Positions 22,953-30,701 of a stretch of DNA of 39,028 bases are shown one piece after another. The stretch lies in the NCBI GenBank assembly GCA_012719955.1, contig JAAXZI010000167.1, positions 1 to 39,028 on the forward strand, read 5' to 3'. The notes under the pieces were generated by a model. The model saw only the letters and a program-made list of their open reading frames with translations. It had not been told where the DNA came from and did no database searches. Both the position numbers and the translations under genes were made by a program. The number at the start of each line of letters is the position of its first letter. Within the stretch, counting starts at the first letter, position 1. This DNA is from Phycisphaerae bacterium (GTDB taxonomy: Bacteria > Planctomycetota > Phycisphaerae > UBA1845 > PWPN01).

Positions 22953-23312
22953 ATGCACCGGATCGCGGCCATCCTGTTGACTGGCTGGGTGTTGGTCATA
23001 GCCCCGGCCCTGTGCCTGGCGGGCGTGCTGGAGCATCTCTGCTCCCAAGCCGACTGCCACCGGGACTGCGAATCCAGCCCCCGTCTGCCCGATCACGACT
23101 GTCAGGACGACCCCTGTGATGCCCTCGTGATCCAGAATCGTCCGGCTTATAGGGCCGATGAGCTTACCCTCATGGCCCATCCGGCCCGGCAGACCTCCAC
23201 AGATCACACGGCTCCGACCGCCCCGGATGAGATGGAGGCGGTTCCTGGAGTCTGGCGGTTGTTCACGTATCCTCCCGCCTATGCTGATCGGGGTCTGCCG
23301 CTCCTGGTGTGA
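22953..23312 (+). CDS. Small Cys-rich exported protein in the efflux region
   Basis: A 119-residue protein beginning MHRIAAILLTGWVLVIAPALCLAG, a clear signal peptide. The mature part opens with clustered cysteines and acidic residues, in order LEHLCSQADCHRDCESS (residues 29-45) and then DHDCQDDPC, and continues as a Pro/Ala-rich tail. There is no known enzyme motif. The six mature cysteines plus histidines could bind metal; the location between a CusA-like gene and a second adaptor gene supports a metal-related role in the periplasm. The start at 22953 is only nine bases after the TATAAT box, so either the message is leaderless or translation begins elsewhere; no later ATG would keep the signal peptide. 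Confidence 0.6.
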   Translation: MHRIAAILLTGWVLVIAPALCLAGVLEHLCSQADCHRDCESSPRLPDHDCQDDPCDALVIQNRPAYRADELTLMAHPARQTSTDHTAPTAPDEMEAVPGVWRLFTYPPAYADRGLPLLV

Positions 23313-23403
23313 TTCAACCCGCCGACATGACCCCGTCGGGCTTGCGCGCCCGGTTCCCAATCGTGGAATGACACGTGTCTACCTGGAAAGGTGCCTCGAA
23401 ACT

Positions 23404-25278
23404 ATGCGCAGTAATTGGATGATATTGTGGTTCGTAGCCTTGTTGGCCGGCGTCGCCCTCGTCGCCGGCTGCAAGGACAAGAGTCAAGCTCCGCCTCCCG
23501 ATCCGCACGCCGGCCACAACCATGGCCCTGGCGAACACCACGATCACGACCACGCCCATGACCACGATCACGCTCATGATCACGGCCACGATCATGGCGA
23601 GGCGGCCGGGGCTTCCATAGGCCCGGAGACCAGCGGCGTGAAGGTGGATATGTCCCTGGGCTGGTGCGCCGGCCACGGCGTGCCTGAGTCAGTCTGCACG
23701 CGCTGCAACGAAGCGCTGGTGGCCCGGTTCAAGGCCGCCGGCGACTGGTGTGCCGAGCACGGCCTGCCTGAGTCCCAGTGCGTCACGTGCAACCCGCAGG
23801 TGAAGGCCAGGTGGGCGGCGCTGAACCCCAAGGCCGCCCCGAGCACGCAGCCGCAATCGGCCGGGGGGCACGGCTCCGCTCATCCCGAGGTCGTCCGCCG
23901 TCTGCTCACCGGCAAGTCGGACCCGGACTGCGACATCGACAAGATGCAGGTTCGGTTGGCTGATCCCAGCGTGGTGAAAAAGGCCGGCATCGAGATCGAG
24001 CCGGCCGCGGCGCGGCGGATCTCAGCCCACATTGAGGTCCCAGCCGAGGTCGAGTTCGACGCCCGCAAGCTCGTCCGCGTCACCCCCCGCGTCAAGGGTG
24101 TCATCGCCAGGGTGGACGTGGATCTTGGATCCGTCGTCAAAGCCGGCGACGTCCTCGCGGTGATCGAGAGCCCCGAGCTGGGGGAGGCCAAGAGCCGGTA
24201 TCTGGAGCTTCGCGAAAACCTCGACCTGGCCCGGACGGACTTTGAACGGGCCGACGCCGTCCACGCCGGCACCCGCCGGCTGATGGCCCTCCTCACCACC
24301 ACGGCCCCCGCGACTGATCGTGGGGCCCTGGCCGAGATCATCGCCGGGGAGGCCAAGGGCCGGCTGCTCACCGCCCATGCCGAATTGCTGCTGGCGCAGT
24401 CGGCCTTCGAGCGCGCCAGTCGCCTCAAAGAGCAGGGCGCGGGCAGCACCCAGGCCTATGAGACCGCCGTGGGCGCCCTGCGTAAGGCCGAGGCCGACTT
24501 CCAGTCCACCCGTGAGGCGGTGGCCTTCGAGAGCGAGCGGACCCGCCTGGCCGCCGAGAAGGCCCTCAGAATCGCCCAGAACGCCGTGGAAGTGGCCGGC
24601 CGGCGGCTGCACATTTTCGGGCTTTCCGAGGCCGATATCGACAAGCTGGGAGAGGAACCTCACGAAGCCCTCTCCCGCTATGAGCTGCGCGCGCCGATCT
24701 CCGGTGAAGTGATTGAACGCCGGGCCGTGATCGGCGAAGCGGTCGATGAGCAGGTGGCCCTTTACACCGTCGCCGACATGTCCACCATGTGGCTCGAACT
24801 CAGCGTGCCCCAGCGCGACGCCGTCCTGCTTTCTCTGGGCCAGCCGGTGGCCTTCACCTCCGATGGGCTGGCCGGCGAGGTCTTTCGCGGCCGGCTGGTC
24901 TGGATCGCCGCCCAGGTGGACGACCGCACCCGCACCGTCCGGGCCCGGGCGGTTCTGCCCAACGAAAACGGCCGCATCCGGGCCAAGATGTTCGGCACTG
25001 CCCGCATCATCCTGCACGCGGATGGCGCGGTGCTGAGTGTCCCTGAAAATGCGGTACAGACCGACGGCGCCTGCCAGCTCGTGTTCGTCCGCAAGAACGA
25101 GGTGCTTTTCGAACCGCGCAAGGTCGTGCTGGGCGCCGTGGCCGACGGTTACGTCGAGATTCTCGCCGGCCTGGCCCCGGGAGAACCGGTTGTGACCACG
25201 GGCAGCTTTCTCATGAAGACCGAAATTCTCAAGAGCCACATCGGCGCGGGCTGTTGCGAAGTAGACCCCGGCCGGTAA
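23404..25278 (+). CDS. RND efflux adaptor lipoprotein, CzcB-like, His-rich N-terminus
   Basis: A 624-residue membrane-fusion protein. The lipobox LVAGC puts the lipidated cysteine at residue 23. Residues 35-64 contain 14 histidines in HDHDHAHDH-type runs, as found in Zn/Co/Ni-handling adaptors. Two similar units follow, WCAGHGVPESVCTRC (87-101) and WCAEHGLPESQCVTC (115-129), each with a CxxHG...CxxC set that could bind a metal ion. The adaptor core has VTPRVKGVIARVDVDLGSVV, a long helical hairpin (roughly 250-390), LRAPISGEVIERRAVIGEAV and DMSTMWLELSVPQRD. The C-terminus ends GAGCCEVDPGR, a third cysteine site. The N-terminal extension makes it well over 100 residues longer than a minimal adaptor. 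It precedes the second permease gene by 83 bases of repeat DNA. Confidence 0.92.
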   Translation: MRSNWMILWFVALLAGVALVAGCKDKSQAPPPDPHAGHNHGPGEHHDHDHAHDHDHAHDHGHDHGEAAGASIGPETSGVKVDMSLGWCAGHGVPESVCTRCNEALVARFKAAGDWCAEHGLPESQCVTCNPQVKARWAALNPKAAPSTQPQSAGGHGSAHPEVVRRLLTGKSDPDCDIDKMQVRLADPSVVKKAGIEIEPAAARRISAHIEVPAEVEFDARKLVRVTPRVKGVIARVDVDLGSVVKAGDVLAVIESPELGEAKSRYLELRENLDLARTDFERADAVHAGTRRLMALLTTTAPATDRGALAEIIAGEAKGRLLTAHAELLLAQSAFERASRLKEQGAGSTQAYETAVGALRKAEADFQSTREAVAFESERTRLAAEKALRIAQNAVEVAGRRLHIFGLSEADIDKLGEEPHEALSRYELRAPISGEVIERRAVIGEAVDEQVALYTVADMSTMWLELSVPQRDAVLLSLGQPVAFTSDGLAGEVFRGRLVWIAAQVDDRTRTVRARAVLPNENGRIRAKMFGTARIILHADGAVLSVPENAVQTDGACQLVFVRKNEVLFEPRKVVLGAVADGYVEILAGLAPGEPVVTTGSFLMKTEILKSHIGAGCCEVDPGR

Positions 25279-25350
25279 AAACTGAGAACTGAAGACTGAG
25301 AACTGAAAACTGAGAACTGAGAACCCACTGGTAACTGGCAACTGGCTACT
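25279..25350. repeat. ACTGA-type simple repeat before the second permease gene
   Basis: Tandem units of AACTGA(A/G)(A/G) pass into ACTGG(C/T)AACTGG units and end 12 bases before the TTG start at 25362. It occupies the same relative place, adaptor-side to permease, as the tract at 18876-19015. Confidence 0.7.
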
Positions 25351-25361
25351 GGAAACATCCC

Positions 25362-28300
25362 TTGCTCAACGCCATCATTGATTTCTCGCTGCGGCATCGT
25401 GCCTTCGTGATCGCCCTGGCCGTCGGTCTCGTGTTCACTGGCGTGTTCTCGGCGGTGCATTTGCCGCTGGATGCTTTTCCCGACACGACGCCGGTACAGG
25501 TGCAGATCAACACCGTGGCCCCGGCGCTGACTCCGCTGGAGATTGAGCAGCAGATCACTGCGCCCATCGAGCAGGCCATCAGCGGCCTCAAGGGGCTGCA
25601 GGAGGTCCGCTCGCTGTCCAAGTTCGGCCTCTCGCAGGTGGTGGTCGTCTTCGACGACGATGTGGACATCTACCTGGGGCGCCAGCTCATCATGGAACGG
25701 CTCGCGACCGTCGAACTCCCCGAGGGCCTGCCCCGCCCGAGCATGGGCCCCGTGGCCACCGGGCTGGGGGAGGTCTACCACTACATCGTCAGCAGCGAAA
25801 CCCGGGATCTCTCGGAACTGCGCACCATTCAGGATTGGGTCATCAAGCCGCAGCTTCGCAGCGTGCCCGGCGTGGCCGAGGTCAATAGCTGGGGCGGCCT
25901 CGAACGCCAGTACCAGGTGGTCGTTGATCCCACCAAGCTGCTCACCCATGATCTCACCCTGTTGGATGTGTTCGAGGCCTTGCGGCGCAACAACGCCAGC
26001 GTCGGCGGGGGCACCATCACCCGGGCCGGCGAGGCCCTGCTGGTCCAGGGGCTGGGCCGCGTCTCCAGCCTTGAGGAAATCGGCAACATCGTCATCACCG
26101 CCGAAGACGGGCTGCCCATTCTCATTTCCGACGTGGGCCAGGTGATCGACGGCCACGAAATCCGCCGCGGCGCGGTCACCTACGACGGAAAAGGCGAAGC
26201 CGTTCTCGGTCTGGGCTTCATGCTCATGGGCGAGAACAGCCGTGAAGTGAGCGAGCGCATCGCCAAGCGAATGGAAGAGATCGAGAAGACGCTGCCCCCG
26301 GACGTCAAGGTCGAGGAAGTCTACAATCGCACCACGATCGTCAATCACGTTCTGCGGACCGTCCGGCACAACCTGTTCGCGGGGGCCCTGCTGGTGGTGG
26401 CCGTGCTGTTCATGTTCCTGGGCAGCTTCCGCGCCGGCCTGATCGTGGCCCTGGCCATTCCGCTGTCCATGCTCTTCGCGGCCAATCTCATGCTCAAGGC
26501 GGGCATCGCCGGCAGCCTCATGAGCCTGGGGGCCATCGACTTCGGCCTCATCGTGGACAGCTCGGTCATCATGGTGGAGAACAGCGTCCGCCATCTGGCC
26601 GGTGGGGCGGGCATTGCTTCTGCCTCGTCGATTGGGGGGGCGGGCATCCTGCCCGCCTCGGGTGGCACCGGCGTCTCGCCGGTGCCCTCGCGGCTCCAGA
26701 TCGTCCGCGACGCCGCCGTCGAGGTTCGCCGCCCGACGCTCTTCGGCGAGCTGATCATCATGATCGTCTACCTGCCCATCCTTACCCTGGAGGGCATCGA
26801 AGGCAAAATGTTCCGGCCCATGGCCCTGACCGTGATCTTCGCCTTGCTCGGCTCGCTGGTCCTCTCGCTCACGCTGATGCCCGTGTTGGCCAGCCTGCTG
26901 CTGCCCAGGAAACCGAAACACCACGAGCCCTTCCTCGTCCGCATCCTGAAGCGGGTTTACGCGCCGGTGTTGGACCTCGTCCTGCGGGCCCGCTTCGTGG
27001 TTGTGGCCCTGGCGGTTGCGGCCCTGGCCCTGGGCGTCTGGGTGGCGAGGGACCTGGGCGCGGTCTTCATCCCGCGGTTGTCCGAAGAATCCATCGTCAT
27101 CAACACCGTACGGCTCTCCGGCGTGTCCATCGAAGAGTCCATCCGCTACGGGCTGGTTATCGAGCGCTTGCTCAAGGAGAAGTTCCCCGACGAGATCGCC
27201 CACATCTGGTCGCGTACCGGCACCGCGGAAGTGGCCACCGATCCCATGGGCGTCGAGCTGACCGACATTTTCATGACCCTCAAGCCTCGCGAAAAGTGGA
27301 AGCGGGCCAGGACCCAGGAGGAGCTGACCGCGGCCATGGAGGCCGAGCTGGCCGGCCTGCCCGGCATGCGGCGCATCTTCACCCAGCCCATCGAGCTGCG
27401 CGTCAACGAGATGATCGCCGGCGTGCGCAGTGACCTGGGCATCAAGATCGCCGGCGATGATTTCGAGGAGCTCAAAGCCGCCGCCCACCAGGTGGAGGAC
27501 GTGCTGCGCTCCATCCCCGGCAGCACCGACGTGGTCACCGAGCAGATCACCGGCCAGCCGATGCTGGAGATCCGGCTGCGCCAGGATCAGCTCGCCCGCC
27601 ACGGCATTCCCGCCGGCGACGTGCTCGACTTCGTGGCCGCCATCGGCAACGTCCAGGTCGGCGAAATCCGCCAGGGGCAGATCCGTTTCCCGCTCACCGT
27701 GCGCCTGCCCGATGAGTACCGGCGGGACGTGGAACGGGTGGGCCAGATGCTCATCCCCACCGCCTCCGGACAGCGTCTGCCGCTGGTCGCCCTGGCCGAT
27801 CTGCGCATCGTGGAAGGCCCCGCGACCATCAACCGCGACTGGGGCAAGCGTCGCATCACCGTCCAGGCCAACGTCCGCGGCCGGGACATCGCCGGCTTCG
27901 TGGCCGAGGCCCGGCGGCGGATCGAATCCGAGGTGAAGCTGCCGTCCGGTTACTTCATTCGCTACGGCGGCCAGTTCGAGCATCTGGACCGCGCCGCCCG
28001 GCGGCTCATGTTCGTCGTGCCGCTGGCCCTGGGTCTGATTTTTCTGCTGCTCTACCTGACCTACCATCGCATCACCGACGTGGTCCGCATCTTCCTGACC
28101 CTGCCGCTGGCCGCGGTGGGGGGGATTGTGGCCCTGGCCCTGCGCGACCTGCCCTTCAGCATCTCGGCTGGCGTGGGCTTCGTGGCCATGTCCGGCGTGT
28201 CCGTGCTGGGCGACATGGTCTTCGTGTCCCACTTTCGCCACCTGCTGGAGCAGGGCAGGGACGTGCACACGGCCATTCGCGAGACGGCCATGACCCGTCT

Positions 28301-28556
28301 GCGCCCGGTGCTCATGACCGGGTTGGTGGCCAGCCTGGGCTTTGTGCCCATGGCCGTCAGCACCGGCGTAGGCGCCGAGGTCCAGCGTCCGTTGGCCACG
28401 GTGGTCATCGGCTCGGTGGTGACCTCGACCTTCCTCACGCTGCTGGTCTTGCCGGTCTTCTACTCGCTGCTGTCCAGGGGGGACGGGCATCCTGCCCGCC
28501 GCGCGGAGGACGCGGCTGTCGCGGAAGCGCCGAAAGCCAGCGTGTCCTCCATGTAG
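25362..28556 (+). CDS. RND heavy-metal efflux permease, CzcA-like
   Basis: A 1064-residue inner-membrane proton-driven pump of the HME-RND group, the likely partner of the preceding lipoprotein adaptor. TTG at 25362 is used because the family N-terminus (M-L-N-x-I-I-x-F-S-L-R) begins there; there is no nearby ATG and no good ribosome-binding site. Features include LPLDAFPDTTPVQVQINT (34-51), the proton-relay helix with DFGLIVDSSVIMVENSVRHL, LPILTLEGIEGKMFRPMA, the porter loop VATDPMGVELTDIFMTL, and a C-terminal half ending in FLTLLVLPVFYSLLS. The loop after ENSVRHL (residues about 414-444) is lengthened by palindromic repeat DNA (26603-26686), giving GAGILPASGGTGVSPVPS before RLQIVRDAAVEVRRP. 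A second palindrome (28482-28500) rewrites the C-terminal tail (RGDGHPARRAED). Metal specificity is probably Zn/Co/Cd-type from the His-rich adaptor; that is inference. Confidence 0.92.
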   Translation: MLNAIIDFSLRHRAFVIALAVGLVFTGVFSAVHLPLDAFPDTTPVQVQINTVAPALTPLEIEQQITAPIEQAISGLKGLQEVRSLSKFGLSQVVVVFDDDVDIYLGRQLIMERLATVELPEGLPRPSMGPVATGLGEVYHYIVSSETRDLSELRTIQDWVIKPQLRSVPGVAEVNSWGGLERQYQVVVDPTKLLTHDLTLLDVFEALRRNNASVGGGTITRAGEALLVQGLGRVSSLEEIGNIVITAEDGLPILISDVGQVIDGHEIRRGAVTYDGKGEAVLGLGFMLMGENSREVSERIAKRMEEIEKTLPPDVKVEEVYNRTTIVNHVLRTVRHNLFAGALLVVAVLFMFLGSFRAGLIVALAIPLSMLFAANLMLKAGIAGSLMSLGAIDFGLIVDSSVIMVENSVRHLAGGAGIASASSIGGAGILPASGGTGVSPVPSRLQIVRDAAVEVRRPTLFGELIIMIVYLPILTLEGIEGKMFRPMALTVIFALLGSLVLSLTLMPVLASLLLPRKPKHHEPFLVRILKRVYAPVLDLVLRARFVVVALAVAALALGVWVARDLGAVFIPRLSEESIVINTVRLSGVSIEESIRYGLVIERLLKEKFPDEIAHIWSRTGTAEVATDPMGVELTDIFMTLKPREKWKRARTQEELTAAMEAELAGLPGMRRIFTQPIELRVNEMIAGVRSDLGIKIAGDDFEELKAAAHQVEDVLRSIPGSTDVVTEQITGQPMLEIRLRQDQLARHGIPAGDVLDFVAAIGNVQVGEIRQGQIRFPLTVRLPDEYRRDVERVGQMLIPTASGQRLPLVALADLRIVEGPATINRDWGKRRITVQANVRGRDIAGFVAEARRRIESEVKLPSGYFIRYGGQFEHLDRAARRLMFVVPLALGLIFLLLYLTYHRITDVVRIFLTLPLAAVGGIVALALRDLPFSISAGVGFVAMSGVSVLGDMVFVSHFRHLLEQGRDVHTAIRETAMTRLRPVLMTGLVASLGFVPMAVSTGVGAEVQRPLATVVIGSVVTSTFLTLLVLPVFYSLLSRGDGHPARRAEDAAVAEAPKASVSSM
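26603..26686 (+). repeat. Palindromic repeats inserted in frame in the CzcA-like gene
   Basis: Three units in a row: a decayed GGGCGGGCATTGCTTCTGCC (about 26604-26623), a perfect GGCGGGC-ATCCT-GCCCGCC (26639-26657, identical to 9421-9439), and a 9-bp stem GGCACCGGC / GCCGGTGCC (26664-26672, 26678-26686) with loop GTCTC. They encode about 30 residues in a loop of the pump. Confidence 0.8.
28482..28500 (+). repeat. ATCCT-loop palindrome at the 3' end of the CzcA-like gene
   Basis: A variant of the 19-base palindrome, with stem CGGGC/GCCCG, loop ATCCT and one mismatched outer pair. It lies in the last 25 codons of the permease gene. Confidence 0.7.
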
Positions 28557-28566
28557 CCCGCGCCAG

Positions 28567-28585
28567 CCCGGGCTGTCCGCCCGGG
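28567..28585. terminator. Stem-loop just after the CzcA-like stop codon
   Basis: CCCGGGC (28567-28573), loop TGTCC, GCCCGGG (28579-28585). No T-run follows, so it may be a repeat rather than a terminator. Confidence 0.35.
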
Positions 28586-28761
28586 GGGAGGACGGATTCG
28601 CCAGAGTCAGGGGGAAGGGAGTTAGAACGCCGTGAGGGCACGGGGAGAGGGCAGAACCAGGGGGAGAGGCCGTGCGTTCACCAACCAGTGCCAATGACGT
28701 TTGATTCTCCAATTCGGCAATGGCGACCAAGGGCCGGCTGAAGCCGACCACCCGACTTGGT

Positions 28762-28797
28762 GGGTGGCCCACCTCGTCAGAGGTGGGTTCACGATTT
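28762..28797 (+). repeat. GGGTGG-family hairpin, copy 3
   Basis: GGGTGG, stem CCCACCTC (28768-28775), loop GTCA, stem GAGGTGGG (28780-28787), then TTCACGATTT, matching the flank seen at 13372-13381. Confidence 0.7.
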
Positions 28798-28842
28798 GGA
28801 CAGCCGATGAGGGTGCCGGTGGTATCAACCCAAGCCTGGTTG

Positions 28843-28997
28843 AAAGCCGGAGTGCGTCCGAGGCTGGAGATGTGTTTGTCGCTCAGGCCATCGCCCGTGG
28901 CCCCGAGAGGGGCCAGGTGAGAGTGGCCACCCGTGCAGCGAAGCGGAACTGGTGGTTGCGAGTGCCCGGCGCACCAGTCCCCGCCCCGGCCGGGGCG
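28843..28997 (-). repeat. Two-hairpin interspersed repeat, copy B (inverted relative to copy A)
   Basis: Nearly the same sequence as 9587-9742, on the other strand. Hairpin 1 spans 28927-28955 with one C/T mismatch in the stem, and hairpin 2 (GGCCCC/GGGGCC, loop GAGA) is at 28899-28914. The loop of hairpin 1 is unchanged. Confidence 0.8.
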
Positions 28998-29023
28998 GCA
29001 GGAAAGATCGGGCTGGCTGTGAA

Positions 29024-29079
29024 CCACGGGTTCCGCTTCGCTCCACCCGTGGCTACTTTCTGGCCGCCCCTTCGGGGCG
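29024..29079 (+). repeat. Two-hairpin interspersed repeat, short copy C
   Basis: Hairpin 1: CCACGGGT (29024-29031), loop TCCGCTTCGCTCC, ACCCGTGG (29045-29052). Hairpin 2: CGCCCC (29065-29070), TTC, GGGGCG (29074-29079). The stem bases differ from copy A in matched pairs, while the loop and the GGCTACT linker are conserved. Confidence 0.75.
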
Positions 29080-29109
29080 TGGATCCACCTGAACGTGGCG
29101 GCAAACGCC

Positions 29110-29127
29110 GGCCGGCTGAAGCCGGCC
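29110..29127. repeat. GGCCGGC-TGAA-GCCGGCC hairpin followed by ACCC
   Basis: A 7-bp stem with a TGAA loop and the ACCC flank. It resembles the minus-orientation GGGTGG-family hairpins at 13269 and 13435. Confidence 0.5.
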
Positions 29128-29195
29128 ACCCGGCCCGCCATTACGCGGGTAGAGAATCGAACGTCATCAGAGGTGGAACACCCCGCGCAGAAGAT

Positions 29196-30701
29196 TCATC
29201 CGCAGTACTCCTTGGAATCCAGCAGCGCATCGAGCAGCTCCTGCAGCGTGATGGTGGCCATCCCGGTGGCGGTGTCGGACATCGCGTAGGGCAGGAAGAG
29301 CTTGTCGCCGTGGATCATGCTGCCGCAGGAATAGACCACGTTAGGGACATATCCTTCGCGCTCCTCGGCCGTGGGGGCCAGCAGCGGCTCGCGCAGCCGG
29401 CCGATCACGCGGGAGGGGTCGTCGCGATCCAGCAGCATCGCGCCGATGCAGTAGCGCCGCATGGGGCCCACGCCGTGGGTGATCAGCAGCCAGCCGGCAG
29501 GCGTCTCCAGCGGCGAGCCGCAGTTGCCCATCAGCCGCAGCTCCCACGGCTGCCGGGGCCGGGCCAGCACCGTGGCTTCCTCCCAGAAGTAAGGGTGGTC
29601 CGAATACATCAGGTACAGGTTGTGCCCGTCGATCCGGGAGCACATCGCGTACTTGCCGTTGATGCGCCGGGGGAACAGGGCCATGCCCTTGTTCTGCACG
29701 CAGCGGCCGTTGAGCGTGTGGATGTGGATGCGCCGGAAGTCCCGCGTCTCCAGCAGCATGGGCAGTACGCGGACCCCGTTGAAGGCGGTGTAGGTCCCGT
29801 AGTAGGTCGCCGTGCCGTCGTCATCGACGAAACGCACCAGGCGCAGATCCTCGATCCCGCGGGATTCGTTGTCGCTGTTGGGGAAGATGATCAGGTCCGA
29901 GATCTGGTTCTCGGGTTCGAGCTGGAGCTGGTAGTTGGAGCGGGCCAGCCACAGGATGCTTTCCCTGGTCTCGGCCGCGTTCGAGAAGGAGTTTTGCGCC
30001 AGCGCGCCCTGGAGCTCGGGGAAGGTGAAATGCTCGGGCAGGCGCTGCAGGATCTGATCGGCGGCCGACAGATCCACCTTCATGTCCTGGAGCTTCTGGC
30101 GGAACAGGCGCTTCTCGTAGGACTGGTCCGGGGCCAGGCGGGCCCGCGAGGAAAGGCTGCCCGGCTTGTCCAGCAGCACGTCTCCCCGGGCGGTCAGCAT
30201 CCCGGTTTGAAAGACCACCGAGGAGAGATGGCCCTCCCCGGTGGCCCGAAGGCTCATCACGAACCGCCGGCAGCCCGGCGGCGCTCCGTCCTGAAGCGGG
30301 TGGGGAACGATGGAGGGATTGAACAGGGCGGCTCCCTCTAAAGAGTACTCCATGGTGCAGAAGGCGCCCAGCAGCAGCCGGTGGGCGCGGGTGGGCGGAT
30401 CCGGCCATTTTCCGGCCTGGGCGGCGAGCTCATAGTGTTCCTCAAAACGCATCAGCAGGTTGCGATGGCGGCTGGAGAATTCCTTCTGGATGGCTTCCAG
30501 TTCCTGCTTGGCCTGCTCCTCCGACATGCGGCCGACTTGCTCATGGATCGAGCGCAAGCCGACCAGGTCCGTCAGGCCGAACGGCAACGCGATCACACGA
30601 TGTGAAGGCCCCATGCGCAGCGGGAGCCGAACCACCGAGAGCGCAAACTGCGCCCTCACAGCATTCGGTGCAGTCATTTCAACGCCTCGAATCTCACTCA
30701 T
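29196..30701 (-). CDS. GH130-family glycosidase or phosphorylase (long form)
   Basis: A 501-residue protein of the GH130 (DUF377, five-bladed propeller) family, whose members cleave or phosphorolyse beta-mannosides. Recognisable parts are FNPSIVPHP (127-135), RGIEDLRLVRFVDDDG (281-296; D285 in the position of the catalytic aspartate), YYGTYTAFNGVRVLPMLLETRDF, KGMALFPRRINGKYAMCSRIDGHNLYLMYSD and EGYVPNVVYSCGS. It has a roughly 110-residue helical N-terminal extension absent from short GH130 enzymes. Whether it is a phosphorylase or hydrolase cannot be told by eye, because the phosphate-binding residues need alignment. The start overlaps the end of the upstream glycosyltransferase gene by 8 bases (ATGAGTGA), indicating coupled translation. 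There is no signal peptide, so it acts in the cytoplasm. Confidence 0.85.
   Translation of the reverse strand: MSEIRGVEMTAPNAVRAQFALSVVRLPLRMGPSHRVIALPFGLTDLVGLRSIHEQVGRMSEEQAKQELEAIQKEFSSRHRNLLMRFEEHYELAAQAGKWPDPPTRAHRLLLGAFCTMEYSLEGAALFNPSIVPHPLQDGAPPGCRRFVMSLRATGEGHLSSVVFQTGMLTARGDVLLDKPGSLSSRARLAPDQSYEKRLFRQKLQDMKVDLSAADQILQRLPEHFTFPELQGALAQNSFSNAAETRESILWLARSNYQLQLEPENQISDLIIFPNSDNESRGIEDLRLVRFVDDDGTATYYGTYTAFNGVRVLPMLLETRDFRRIHIHTLNGRCVQNKGMALFPRRINGKYAMCSRIDGHNLYLMYSDHPYFWEEATVLARPRQPWELRLMGNCGSPLETPAGWLLITHGVGPMRRYCIGAMLLDRDDPSRVIGRLREPLLAPTAEEREGYVPNVVYSCGSMIHGDKLFLPYAMSDTATGMATITLQELLDALLDSKEYCG

Larger units (their letters stand above)
28557..29195. other. Repeat-filled spacer between convergent permease and GH130 genes
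   Basis: Apart from the hairpins and repeats listed separately (28567-28585, 28762-28797, 28843-28997, 29024-29079, 29110-29127), only GC-rich DNA without a supportable gene. GGGCCGGCTGAAGCCGACCA (28731-28750) looks like a further decayed GGGTGG-family hairpin. Confidence 0.5.

Noticed and set aside
25149..29141. A 1330-residue open frame on the minus strand opposite the CzcA-like gene and the spacer
   Set aside because: It is a shadow of the GC-rich permease gene in the complementary frame: biased composition (HGDHQ-rich), no domains, no translation signal, and it crosses the repeat-filled spacer.
28701..30341. A 546-residue plus-strand open frame covering the spacer and the GH130 gene
   Set aside because: It starts in repeat DNA and continues antisense to clear GH130 motifs.
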